A stretch of DNA of 64,000 nucleotides, from contig NZ_REFC01000014.1 of NCBI RefSeq assembly GCF_003688405.1, positions 1 to 64,000 of the forward strand, written 5' to 3'. How positions within the stretch are numbered: the first letter of the stretch is position 1; the number at the start of each line of letters is the position of its first letter. The notes below the pieces were generated by a model. It worked only from the letters and a program-made list of their open reading frames with translations. It had not been told where the DNA came from and did not search any database. Positions 45,818 to 52,959 of the stretch are shown piece by piece. The translations under genes were made by a program, and so were the position numbers. The DNA comes from Ulvibacter antarcticus (GTDB taxonomy: Bacteria > Bacteroidota > Bacteroidia > Flavobacteriales > Flavobacteriaceae).

Positions 45818-45855
45818 CCACCCCGCCTTCGGCACCCCTCCTAAACTAGGAGGGG
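45818..45855 (-). repeat. Family 3 repeat, copy 3 (inverted) upstream of the DUF559 start
   Basis: CCACCCCGCCTTCGGCACCCCTCCTAAACTAGGAGGGG is the reverse complement arrangement of copies 1 and 2; the segment CCTCCTAAACTAGGAG is shared exactly with copy 2. It lies 19 bp before the DUF559 ATG. Confidence 0.88.
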
Positions 45856-45874
45856 AAAGCTAATTATTTAAATT

Positions 45875-46183
45875 CTAACCAAGTTTCTGGCTCAAACTAA
45901 ACCATCCACCGCCATTCATGGCTTCAATACCACTACCTTTTAAGATTGCGGTAGCACTGCCACTTCGCATTCCGCTGGCACAACAAAGAATTACCGGTTT
46001 ATTCCATTTCTTTATCTCATTAAGCTTTGCGCTTATGGTGGGCAACGGAATGTTCTTCGATCCGGGAATAGCACCACCGGCATATTCTCCTTTAGAGCGG
46101 ACATCCACTACTATTGCACCCCTGTCTTGAAAGTCTTTAATTTTTGCACTCTTATTTCCAAATAAAAAATCTAATAATCCCAT
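45875..46183 (-). CDS. Single-domain rhodanese-like protein
   Basis: 102 residues from ATG 46183 (MGLLDFLFGNKSAKIKDF). VVDVRSKGEYAGGAIPGSKNIPL near 25-47 and active loop VILCCASGMRSGSA near 66, with a persulfide-capable Cys followed by the x-x-G-x-R-S arrangement. Short rhodaneses transfer sulfane sulfur; partner unknown. 42 bp downstream of the hydroxylase gene. Confidence 0.9.
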   Translation of the reverse strand: MGLLDFLFGNKSAKIKDFQDRGAIVVDVRSKGEYAGGAIPGSKNIPLPTISAKLNEIKKWNKPVILCCASGMRSGSATAILKGSGIEAMNGGGWFSLSQKLG

Positions 46184-46225
46184 AGTGTGTGCCGCCATCA
46201 AGCGGATATTTTTTAAGTAAGTAAA

Positions 46226-48037
46226 TTATTTAATTAGCGTGTTTTGTTTTTCAATCAACAACAGTCCGTTATCTATTAAATGAGCCACTTTAGGCCTACG
46301 AATCTTTAAATCCATCAAATATTTTAAAACTTCATCGGCCTTAGTTAACTCATAAATCTCCAAAGGCAAAAGCCAATCGTTAGTGTGATTCCTTTCAACC
46401 AACTCATAAATCTCAAGAAGCGCATTCCTCTCCCTCTGGGAGAGGTTAGGTGAGGGTTCTTCCCGAATCTCCCTCACTTTTCGATACATCTCATTCAGCT
46501 CATTTTCTTTTTCTGAAGGCTTTGTCCGTAATGTCTTAGAACTACTTACATGATTCACGAGATCGAATGAAAGATAATCGGCTGCTCCAGCAAATGCCGA
46601 AACAATTTCTTTTCCTACGGCCATATCAAAATCACCCATTTCCGGCGTGAACAAAACTTCATCCTTATAGGTCACGGTACAATTCGTAAACTGAATTAGC
46701 ATCAGTTCTCCTCTAAGATTCCTCATTCCTGTAACGTTCAATCCTTTTACAGTAATGCCACTTTCAAATTCAAAACCAATTGACTTTCCATCGTAAAAAT
46801 CGTAGGCTTGCAGGTCTCTCGGACCCATATTTTCAATTGCTAGATTTATACCTTTCAGTTTGCCCAAAGGCGACCGGAATCCATTTTGATGACGGCTTAC
46901 TCCATGACCTATAACTTCCTTTTCTCTATAAGAAAGTGCTGTTTCCCCTTCAGTTTCGAAATAAACAACTTCGTTGTCCTCATTTTGTATCATTCGTTTA
47001 AAATGCCCACTAATCTGAAGTCCGGTACTTAATTCAATTGTTCCTAACTGCTTAGATTGTATCAATTTTTTTAATCCGCGCCATCCACCTTTTCGCACTG
47101 CCATTGTATTGGCGAATTCTTCAAGCACCTCTTGTAAGTAGGCGAAATCTGGAGTTACATAAAGTTGAGGCTGAGGTTTTGTAATATCAAAGTCCTGATA
47201 AGCCGCATTGATAGAATATGCTATTTTTTTAACCTCCGGTTTCATGCACCAGGTACTTTCGCCAATTGAAGAAAGTAGTCCTGCGCCATAGATTTTCGGT
47301 TCTTTTACTGTACCTACCATTCCATATTCTACAGTCCACCAATGTAAATTTCTAATTAAAGATATTTCAGAAGCTTCTGTTTTTTTGTTCTGAAGATCAG
47401 TGACACGATTTTCTGCATCTTCTATACGTTTTAAATATTCTTTCAGTGAATCAGATAATTTCCCCTCTCCCTCTGGGAGGGGGCTAGGGGGAGGGCTCTC
47501 CTTCAAAATAGAAAGTTCCCGAACAGCCTCATACATCTCAATATCGTGTGCACTTGAAATTGCCTTGGCACCCACTTCTCCGAAACGTCTCAAATATTCA
47601 GCATAATCTGGACTGGCGATGATGGGTGCGTGTCCTGCGCCTTCATGAATGATATCCGGTGCCGGCGTGTATTCAATATTTTCAAGTTGTCTAATATCGC
47701 TCGCAATCACCAAAACTTTATACGCCTGAAACTCCATAAAAGCATTAGGCGGTATAAATCCGTCAACTGCAACCGCTGCCCAACCAATTTCTTTCAAGAT
47801 TCGGTTCATGCCATACATCGACGGAATTTCATCGATGGAAATCCCGGTTTTCCGAAGCCCCTCCATATAGCTTTCATGAGCAACCCGACTCAGGTAATCC
47901 ACATTTTTACGCATCACATAGCGCCAAACTGCCTGGTTTATCGGACTATATTGTTCGTAATTTTGCGGTTTTATGTACTGCTTTAAATGCGGAGGTAACC
48001 TGTCCAGTAATTCGTTGGTTACAATCTTGTCTTCCAT
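46226..48037 (-). CDS. Aromatic amino acid (phenylalanine-type) hydroxylase with in-frame repeat-encoded inserts
   Basis: 603 residues from ATG 48037. Catalytic domain with iron site HEGAGHAP (His131 and His136) and the downstream WTVEYGMVG pterin-dependent hydroxylase motif near 240; C-terminal extension of unknown role beyond the catalytic core. Uses tetrahydropterin and O2 to make tyrosine from phenylalanine. Two copies of the family 1 palindromic repeat are read in frame: 47461-47502 encodes PPPSPLPEGEG near residue 185 and 46427-46457 encodes PSPNLSQRER near 530. These inserts sit in hydrophilic loops away from the iron site. Promoter TATTTTTG at 48044-48051 gives a near-leaderless start. 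Confidence 0.9.
   Translation of the reverse strand: MEDKIVTNELLDRLPPHLKQYIKPQNYEQYSPINQAVWRYVMRKNVDYLSRVAHESYMEGLRKTGISIDEIPSMYGMNRILKEIGWAAVAVDGFIPPNAFMEFQAYKVLVIASDIRQLENIEYTPAPDIIHEGAGHAPIIASPDYAEYLRRFGEVGAKAISSAHDIEMYEAVRELSILKESPPPSPLPEGEGKLSDSLKEYLKRIEDAENRVTDLQNKKTEASEISLIRNLHWWTVEYGMVGTVKEPKIYGAGLLSSIGESTWCMKPEVKKIAYSINAAYQDFDITKPQPQLYVTPDFAYLQEVLEEFANTMAVRKGGWRGLKKLIQSKQLGTIELSTGLQISGHFKRMIQNEDNEVVYFETEGETALSYREKEVIGHGVSRHQNGFRSPLGKLKGINLAIENMGPRDLQAYDFYDGKSIGFEFESGITVKGLNVTGMRNLRGELMLIQFTNCTVTYKDEVLFTPEMGDFDMAVGKEIVSAFAGAADYLSFDLVNHVSSSKTLRTKPSEKENELNEMYRKVREIREEPSPNLSQRERNALLEIYELVERNHTNDWLLPLEIYELTKADEVLKYLMDLKIRRPKVAHLIDNGLLLIEKQNTLIK
46427..46457 (+). repeat. Family 1 palindromic repeat inside the hydroxylase gene (copy a)
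   Basis: CCTCTCCCTCTGGGAGAGG stem followed by TTAGGTGAGGG. On the minus strand it is translated as part of SPNLSQRERN. Confidence 0.88.
47461..47502 (+). repeat. Family 1 palindromic repeat inside the hydroxylase gene (copy b)
   Basis: CCCCTCTCCCTCTGGGAGG plus GGGCTAGGGGGAGGG. Translated on the minus strand as PPPSPLPEGEG. A 42-bp in-frame insertion without stop codons. Confidence 0.88.
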
Positions 48038-48043
48038 AGACTT

Positions 48044-48051
48044 CAAAAATA
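48044..48051 (-). promoter_or_regulatory. -7 element TATTTTTG just before the hydroxylase ATG
   Basis: Minus strand TATTTTTG ends 6 nt before ATG 48037, parallel to the arrangement at the S24 regulator, predicting a leaderless or very short-leader mRNA. Confidence 0.45.
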
Positions 48052-48061
48052 ATACTTTTTT

Positions 48062-48181
48062 GGGCGTTACCCTCTATCGCTTTTTACAAAAGCAAAAGAG
48101 GGTCGGGCTTTCAGCACTACACGCCTGTCATTTCACATCCATCGCACAGGCGGGGTAGATTGCCTCTATCCCTAACGCAAC
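48062..48181 (+). repeat. ~115-bp double-hairpin dispersed element (family 4), copy 1
   Basis: Bounded by GGGCGTTA and CTATCCCTAACGC (terminal inverted GCGTTA/TAACGC). Internally ACCCTCT pairs with AGAGGGT around a variable loop, then TCGGGCTTTCAGCA, then a second stem CGCCTGT/ACAGGCG. Shares the frame GGGCGTT-CCCTCT-AGAGGGTCGGGCTTTC-GCCTCTATCCCTAACGC with the copy at 52811, while the two hairpin loops differ completely. Confidence 0.85.
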
Positions 48182-48212
48182 TATCAATCAAGATTTAGTA
48201 TCTTGCATCTAC

Positions 48213-48782
48213 ATGAAAACTATGACCCGAAAGGAAGAAATTGTTAGTGTAGCATCCCAACTATTTAAAGAGAAAGGGTATAATGCTGTCTCGATGCGAG
48301 ATATTGCACAGGCAATGGGAATTAAGGCGGCAAGTTTATATAATCATATAACAGGGAAGCAGGAAATTCTTTCAACATTAATACTAAAGGTAGCTTATGA
48401 ATTTACATCTGGAATGAGTTCTGTGCTAGATAAGCCCACTCGTCCGCTTCAGAAGATTGAGGATTTAATAATACTGCATATTGATGTTACTGTAAATTAT
48501 TCCGAAGGCCTAGCTGCTTTAAACAACGATTGGATGCATCTAGAAAACCAAGATTTAGATGCTTTTGTAAAGATGAGAGAGGATTATGAAGCAAATTTCC
48601 GAAGTATCATAAAAGAAGGTATTGAAGTAGGAGAGTTTAAGCCAAGACATCCGGAGGTTATCTTGTTTTCTATACTTTCAACTTTAAGAACCTTACATCT
48701 ATGGTTTCAGAAAAGAGGAAAACTGGATGTGAATGTGCTTAAAAAAGACATGGTGGAAGTGCTTATAAAAGGGATGATATAG
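48213..48782 (+). CDS. TetR/AcrR family regulator of the paa operon
   Basis: 189 residues. N-terminal HTH: RKEEIVSVASQLFKEKGYNAVSMRDIAQAMGIKAASLYNHITGKQEIL, full TetR pattern, with a ligand-binding helical C-terminal half. Immediately upstream of paaE and in the same direction. A perfect palindrome ACTAAC-AATC-GTTAGT overlaps the paaE promoter. PaaR repressors of this family sense phenylacetyl-CoA; identity as PaaR is inferred from position. Confidence 0.9.
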   Translation: MKTMTRKEEIVSVASQLFKEKGYNAVSMRDIAQAMGIKAASLYNHITGKQEILSTLILKVAYEFTSGMSSVLDKPTRPLQKIEDLIILHIDVTVNYSEGLAALNNDWMHLENQDLDAFVKMREDYEANFRSIIKEGIEVGEFKPRHPEVILFSILSTLRTLHLWFQKRGKLDVNVLKKDMVEVLIKGMI

Positions 48783-48854
48783 CAAATATAAATGCTAATT
48801 CATTTCAGAAACTATAAGGCTCAATTGACAATTAGATAAATTTTTGCAAAATCA

Positions 48855-48870
48855 ACTAACAATCGTTAGT
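48855..48870. promoter_or_regulatory. Candidate PaaR/TetR operator palindrome
   Basis: ACTAAC (48855-48860) and GTTAGT (48865-48870) are exact inverted arms with AATC between. It is close to the CNAACG-NN-CGTTNG palindrome I recall for Thermus PaaR. It overlaps the -7 element TAGTTTTG at 48867-48874, so binding would block initiation. Confidence 0.8.
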
Positions 48871-48874
48871 TTTG
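48867..48874 (+). promoter_or_regulatory. -7 promoter element TAGTTTTG of the paa operon
   Basis: Full match to TAnnTTTG, followed by CA. It shares 4 bp with the operator palindrome and lies 22 nt before the GTG start of paaE. This argues against the TTG at 48872 as start. Confidence 0.7.
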
Positions 48875-48895
48875 CAGCTAATAACGACAAACAAA

Positions 48896-49969
48896 GTGGC
48901 GAAATTTCACAATATAAAAGTTAAGGATATTTATAAGGAGACTGGCGATTGTTCGGTAATTTCTTTTGAAATCCCAGAGGAGCTTAAGTCAGATTTTAAA
49001 TACAGGCAAGGGCAGCACCTAACGCTTAAGGCAGATATAAATGGAGAAGATGTAAGAAGATCCTATAGCTTGTGTTCGAGTCCTTTGGAGGATGATTGGA
49101 AAGTTGCAGTAAAACTAATTCCGGAAGGGAAGTTTTCGACCTATGTAAATGATACTTTACAGACAGGTGATATACTGGAGATAATGGCACCAAGTGGTAC
49201 TTTTGGAGTAGATACGGAGCCAGAAAATGCCAAGAATTATTTGTTTTTTGCCGCGGGTAGTGGAATTACTCCTGTTTTATCAATGGTTAAAACGCATTTA
49301 GCCTCGGAACCACAGGCAACTTGCAAATTGTTTTATGTGAATAGGACAGCGAAATCCATTATCTTTAAAGAGGAATTGGAGCAGCTTCGGAACGCCTACT
49401 TCGGTCGTTTTGAAATCTATTATTTCTTAACGAAAGAGCGACGAGATATCGAACTCTTCAACGGTAGATTCGATGATGAAAAAATGAAAGTATTATCCAA
49501 AACCTTCATTGATGTCCCGGATACCAGTGAAGTGTTTTTATGTGGTCCTGAAGAAATGGTAAATTATGTGAGTGATTACCTTATAAAGGCAGGGCTTCCG
49601 AAACATTTAATTCATTTTGAATTATTTGTAACGGGGCTTTCCGAAGAAGACAAAAAAAGAGCTGAACGCCTTGCGCAACAAAACGTAGAAGGAGTAGAAG
49701 TCACTATAGTTGATGGTGGAAAGGAATTTCAGTTTACCATGACTAAAGATTACGACAATATCCTGGATGCCGCATTAGGAGCAGGGGCCGATTTGCCATT
49801 TGCATGTAAAGGAGGAGTCTGTAGTACTTGTAAATGTCGAGTTTTGGAAGGCAGTGTAGAAATGAAGGTAAATTATGCTTTGGAAGAAAAAGAAGTAGCA
49901 CAGAATTTGGTGTTAAGCTGCCAATCAGTACCTACTTCATACAAAGTAAAAGTAGACTTCGACGTATAG
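48896..49969 (+). CDS. paaE: Phenylacetyl-CoA epoxidase reductase subunit PaaE
   Basis: 357 residues from GTG 48896 (MAKFHNIKVKDIYKETGDCSVISFEIP); an in-frame TTG at 48872 lies within the promoter element. FAD-binding RxYSLCSSP near 61, NAD-binding GSGITPVLSM near 125, and plant-type 2Fe-2S ferredoxin domain CKGGVCSTCKCRV near 303 with a distal Cys in VLSCQS near 341. Passes electrons from NADPH to the PaaAC di-iron monooxygenase. First gene of the operon, which places paaE ahead of paaABCD. Confidence 0.95.
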   Translation: MAKFHNIKVKDIYKETGDCSVISFEIPEELKSDFKYRQGQHLTLKADINGEDVRRSYSLCSSPLEDDWKVAVKLIPEGKFSTYVNDTLQTGDILEIMAPSGTFGVDTEPENAKNYLFFAAGSGITPVLSMVKTHLASEPQATCKLFYVNRTAKSIIFKEELEQLRNAYFGRFEIYYFLTKERRDIELFNGRFDDEKMKVLSKTFIDVPDTSEVFLCGPEEMVNYVSDYLIKAGLPKHLIHFELFVTGLSEEDKKRAERLAQQNVEGVEVTIVDGGKEFQFTMTKDYDNILDAALGAGADLPFACKGGVCSTCKCRVLEGSVEMKVNYALEEKEVAQNLVLSCQSVPTSYKVKVDFDV

Positions 49970-49981
49970 TGTCATAAACAG

Positions 49982-50025
49982 TTCTCTCCCTCTGGGAGAG
50001 ATGTCCGAATGACTGAGAGGGCTTT
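49982..50025 (+). repeat. Family 1 palindromic repeat between paaE and paaA
   Basis: TTCTCTCCCTCTGGGAGAG stem, then ATGTCCGAATGACTGAGAGGG. Same stem core as other family 1 copies. Confidence 0.85.
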
Positions 50026-50052
50026 TATTGCCTAATCTTAAAATTTATTATT

Positions 50053-51009
50053 ATGAGCGAGAAAGAAATTAAGAATCTGGAAGAAATTTTCGAAGCACGT
50101 ATAGCGCGGGATGAGAAGATTGAACCTAAGGATTGGATGCCGGAAAAATATCGGAAAACACACATCCGACAAATGTCGCAACATGCACATTCCGAAATTG
50201 TAGGAATGCTGCCGGAAGGAAATTGGATTACCCGAGCTCCTTCATTAAGACGAAAAGCTGCCTTATTAGCAAAAGTTCAGGACGAGGCCGGTCACGGATT
50301 ATATTTATACTCAGCCTGTGAAACCTTAGGGATTACTCGTGATGAATTGTACGAGCAATTACATACTGGGAAGGCGAAGTATTCTTCAATTTTTAACTAT
50401 CCAACAGTAACTTGGGCAGATATGGGGGCCATAGGCTGGTTGGTTGATGGTGCTGCAATTATCAATCAGGTGCCTCTGTGTAATACTTCTTTCGGACCTT
50501 ATGCACGTGCCATGGTACGTGTTTGTAAGGAAGAAAGTTTTCACCAACGTCAAGGATTTGAAATAATGCTTACCCTTTCTAAAGGATCTGAAGAGCAAAT
50601 AGCAATGGCGCAGGATGCATTAAATCGTTGGTGGTGGCCTAGTTTAATGATGTTAGGACCTACAGATGCAGAGTCTGTTCATACCGAACAATCGATGAAA
50701 TGGAAGTTAAAACGAAAGTCGAACGACGAATTGCGTCAGCAGTTTATAGACCAAACAGTGCCGCAAGCCGATTTGTTAGGACTTACAGTTCCAGATCCTG
50801 ATTTAAAATTCAACGAAGCCACGGGTCATTATGATTTTGGCGAAATTGATTGGGATGAATTCTGGCAAGTTGTAAAAGGTCATGGTCCTTGTAATAAAGA
50901 GCGTATGAATGCGCGTGTAAACGCATGGGATAACGGAGAATGGGTGCGAGATGCCGCAATGGCACATGCCGAAAAGAAAGAAAAAAAGAAATTAAAAAAA
51001 GTAAGCTAA
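50053..51009 (+). CDS. paaA: Phenylacetyl-CoA 1,2-epoxidase catalytic subunit PaaA
   Basis: 318 residues. Di-iron ferritin-like subunit: [35 protein letters not shown] near 22-55 (Glu/His ligands), [17 protein letters not shown] near 75, [14 protein letters not shown] near 160. Forms the ring-1,2-epoxide of phenylacetyl-CoA with PaaC and reductase PaaE. Followed at 51028 by a family 1 repeat before paaB. Lysine-rich tail ([13 protein letters not shown]) is normal for Flavobacteriia. Confidence 0.97.
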   Translation: MSEKEIKNLEEIFEARIARDEKIEPKDWMPEKYRKTHIRQMSQHAHSEIVGMLPEGNWITRAPSLRRKAALLAKVQDEAGHGLYLYSACETLGITRDELYEQLHTGKAKYSSIFNYPTVTWADMGAIGWLVDGAAIINQVPLCNTSFGPYARAMVRVCKEESFHQRQGFEIMLTLSKGSEEQIAMAQDALNRWWWPSLMMLGPTDAESVHTEQSMKWKLKRKSNDELRQQFIDQTVPQADLLGLTVPDPDLKFNEATGHYDFGEIDWDEFWQVVKGHGPCNKERMNARVNAWDNGEWVRDAAMAHAEKKEKKKLKKVS

Positions 51010-51027
51010 AAAAAATCCTTGCTACTT

Positions 51028-51062
51028 CCTTCTCCCTCTGGGAGAGGGACAGAGGGTGAGGG
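51028..51062 (+). repeat. Family 1 palindromic repeat between paaA and paaB
   Basis: CTTCTCCCTCTGGGAGAGGG followed by ACAGAGGGTGAGGG. It lengthens the open frame upstream of paaB without being part of the protein. Confidence 0.88.
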
Positions 51063-51072
51063 AATAATAATT

Positions 51073-51357
51073 ATGAAAAAAAACTGGCCACTTTGGGAAA
51101 TATTTGTTCGATCAAAAAACGGACTCGAACACCGTCACTTTGGAAGTCTACATGCAGCAGATGCTGATATGGCTATGGAAAATGCACGTGATGTTTATAC
51201 CCGCCGTAATGAAGGAGTAAGCATATGGGTAGTAGAAAGTAGCAATATCACTGCTTCAAACCCAGAACATAATGGTGAATTATTTGAACCTGCCCAGGAT
51301 AAAATTTACCGTCATCCTACATTCTATGACTTACCCGATGAGGTGAAGCATATGTAA
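51073..51357 (+). CDS. paaB: Phenylacetyl-CoA epoxidase subunit PaaB
   Basis: 94 residues from ATG 51073 (MKKNWPLWEIFVRSKNG). The open frame continues upstream through the family 1 repeat to 51019, but those codons (LLPSPSGRGTEGEG) are repeat-derived. RSKNGLEHRHFGSLHAADADMAMENARDVYTRRNEGVSIWVVES is the conserved PaaB body. PaaB bridges the PaaAC heterodimers. Size matches the family. Confidence 0.96.
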   Translation: MKKNWPLWEIFVRSKNGLEHRHFGSLHAADADMAMENARDVYTRRNEGVSIWVVESSNITASNPEHNGELFEPAQDKIYRHPTFYDLPDEVKHM

Positions 51358-51358
51358 T

Positions 51359-51384
51359 TCCTGCGCAGGCAGGAATCTCATGAT
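51359..51384 (+). repeat. Family 2 repeat (CAGGAATCTCATGA) between paaB and paaC
   Basis: TTCCTGC and GCAGGAA form a stem, followed by TCTCATGA. Same layout at 52265 and 61968, where the stem is followed by ATCTCATGAA. Confidence 0.85.
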
Positions 51385-51452
51385 AACTCAATGAAATTTG
51401 ATCAAAAAACTAAGGTGATAATTTCAGGATAATTACATCAAAAGAATTACAA

Positions 51453-52262
51453 ATGAACAGCACCAAAAATGATAATAATTCTCTCCCTATGGGAGAGATG
51501 TCTGGAGGACAGAGAGGAAATCTATACAATTACATCCTCGGCATCGCCGATAACTCGCTAATCCTTGCACAGCGATTAGGAGAACTTTGCGGTCATGGTC
51601 CGAATTTGGAAACAGATATTGCACTTACCAATATATCATTGGATTTGTTGGGACAAACGCGAAGCTATTATCAATATGCAGCAAAAGTTGAAGGAGCTGG
51701 TAAATCGGAAGATGATATTGCCTTTTTACGTTTAGAAAGGGAATACAAAAATATATTGTTGGTAGAGCAACCTAACACCCACTTTGGTTATGTTATGGCG
51801 AGACAATTTTTGTTTGATATTTATCATTTAATGATGATGAAAGAGCTTCAGAAAAGCAAGGATGAAACGCTACGTGCTGTTGCTAACAAAGGAATTAAAG
51901 AAGTGAGTTACCATAAACGTTTCTCTTCAGACTGGATAAAAAGACTTGGAGATGGTACAGAAGAAAGTCACGGAAAAATGCAGGAAGCCATTGATGATCT
52001 TTGGCGATATACGAACGAGATGTTTCAGATGACAGCCGCAGATACAGAAATGGCTGAAGCTGGTATTGGAGTGGATGTTTCAAAATTCAAAGAAGCATAT
52101 TATAAAGAAGTTTCCGAAGTGCTAAAAGAAGCGACACTAACCGTTCCCGAAAGTAAGTATTTTGCTAAAGGAGGAAAAGAAGGAATTCACACAGAACATA
52201 TGGGATATATATTGGCCGATTTGCAATATATGCAGAAGACCTTCCCAAATATGACGTGGTAA
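51453..52262 (+). CDS. paaC: Phenylacetyl-CoA epoxidase structural subunit PaaC with repeat-derived N-terminus
   Basis: 269 residues from ATG 51453. The PaaC core starts at about residue 25 (LYNYILGIADNSLILAQRLGELCGHGPNLETDIALTNISLDLLGQTR) and continues to the C-terminal GYILADLQYMQKTFPNMTW. PaaC lacks full di-iron ligands and stabilises PaaA. The first ~24 residues, including SLPMGEMSGGQRG, are translated from a family 1 repeat at 51480-51517. No other in-frame ATG precedes the core within the repeat-free sequence, so the extension is probably made unless a non-ATG start is used. Confidence 0.95.
   Translation: MNSTKNDNNSLPMGEMSGGQRGNLYNYILGIADNSLILAQRLGELCGHGPNLETDIALTNISLDLLGQTRSYYQYAAKVEGAGKSEDDIAFLRLEREYKNILLVEQPNTHFGYVMARQFLFDIYHLMMMKELQKSKDETLRAVANKGIKEVSYHKRFSSDWIKRLGDGTEESHGKMQEAIDDLWRYTNEMFQMTAADTEMAEAGIGVDVSKFKEAYYKEVSEVLKEATLTVPESKYFAKGGKEGIHTEHMGYILADLQYMQKTFPNMTW
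51480..51517 (+). repeat. Family 1 palindromic repeat inside the 5' end of paaC
   Basis: TCTCTCCCTATGGGAGAG stem then ATGTCTGGAGGACAGAGAGG. Read in frame as SLPMGEMSGGQRG. Confidence 0.88.
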
Positions 52263-52264
52263 TA

Positions 52265-52291
52265 AAGTCCTGCGAAGGCAGGAATCTCATG
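52265..52291 (+). repeat. Family 2 repeat between paaC and paaD
   Basis: GTCCTGCGAAGGCAGGAATCTCATGAA; stem TCCTGC/GCAGGA, then the ATCTCATGAA tail shared with the copies at 51359 and 61968. Confidence 0.85.
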
Positions 52292-52307
52292 AAATAAACC
52301 AAGCATC

Positions 52308-52808
52308 TTGTTAACTCAAACAGTACATATCGAAAAACATCTAATTCCGATCCTGGAGTCCGTTTCAGATCCTGAGATACCTGTATTGTCTGTATTAGAT
52401 CTAGGAGTGATTCGGGAAGCTTTTGAAGAAAATGGTGTAGTTAAGATCAAACTAACGCCAACATATTCTGGCTGCCCAGCCATGGATGTAATTAGCGATG
52501 ATCTAAAAAAGGCTTTTTCGGAAATTGGAAAAGAAATTGAGGTAGAATTAGTATTGGCACCAGCCTGGTCTACCGATTGGATTAGTGAGAAAGGGCTTCA
52601 AAAGATGGAGGCATATGGAATCGCGAGACCGCTTTCAGAAACGCATGACAAAGATGTGTTGTTAGGAGATAAAAAACTTGTAAAATGTCCGCAATGTGCC
52701 AGTACCAATACACATTTGGTGAGTCAGTTTGGTTCTACAGCTTGTAAAGCACTTTTTAAGTGTGATGATTGCCTGGAACCTTTCGACTATTTTAAATGTT
52801 TAAAATAA
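52308..52808 (+). CDS. paaD: PaaD (PaaJ) assembly factor of phenylacetyl-CoA epoxidase
   Basis: 166 residues from TTG 52308 (LTQTVHIEKHLIPILESVSDPEIPVLSVLDLGVIRE); no ATG precedes it after the family 2 repeat. N-terminal MIP18/DUF59 domain with LTPTYSGCPAMDVI near 50 and C-terminal Cys-rich CPQCASTNTHLVSQFGSTACKALFKCDDCLEPFDYFKC. Needed for assembling the Fe centre of the epoxidase in known systems. The TTG start may limit its translation. Confidence 0.95.
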   Translation: MLTQTVHIEKHLIPILESVSDPEIPVLSVLDLGVIREAFEENGVVKIKLTPTYSGCPAMDVISDDLKKAFSEIGKEIEVELVLAPAWSTDWISEKGLQKMEAYGIARPLSETHDKDVLLGDKKLVKCPQCASTNTHLVSQFGSTACKALFKCDDCLEPFDYFKCLK

Positions 52809-52810
52809 TT

Positions 52811-52922
52811 TGGGCGTTCCCCTCTTTATCCGCAGCAGGCGGCATCAGAGGGTCGGGCTTTCGGCAGTCGCTTCCCGATCGCAATCGGGAGAGCTTCAAC
52901 AAAGCCTCTATCCCTAACGCGG
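52811..52922 (+). repeat. ~112-bp double-hairpin dispersed element (family 4), copy 2
   Basis: GGGCGTTCCCCTCT ... AGAGGGTCGGGCTTTCGGCA ... second stem TCCCGAT/ATCGGGA ... GCCTCTATCCCTAACGC. Same conserved ends and central block as the copy at 48062, but both hairpin loops and the second stem sequence are different. Confidence 0.88.
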
Positions 52923-52959
52923 ACAGATGGAAGTAAGAAGATAAAAACAAAATTAAACA

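Noticed and set aside
51019-51072. N-terminal extension of PaaB
   Set aside because: The codons are family 1 repeat sequence; the family start MKKNWPLWE follows at 51073.
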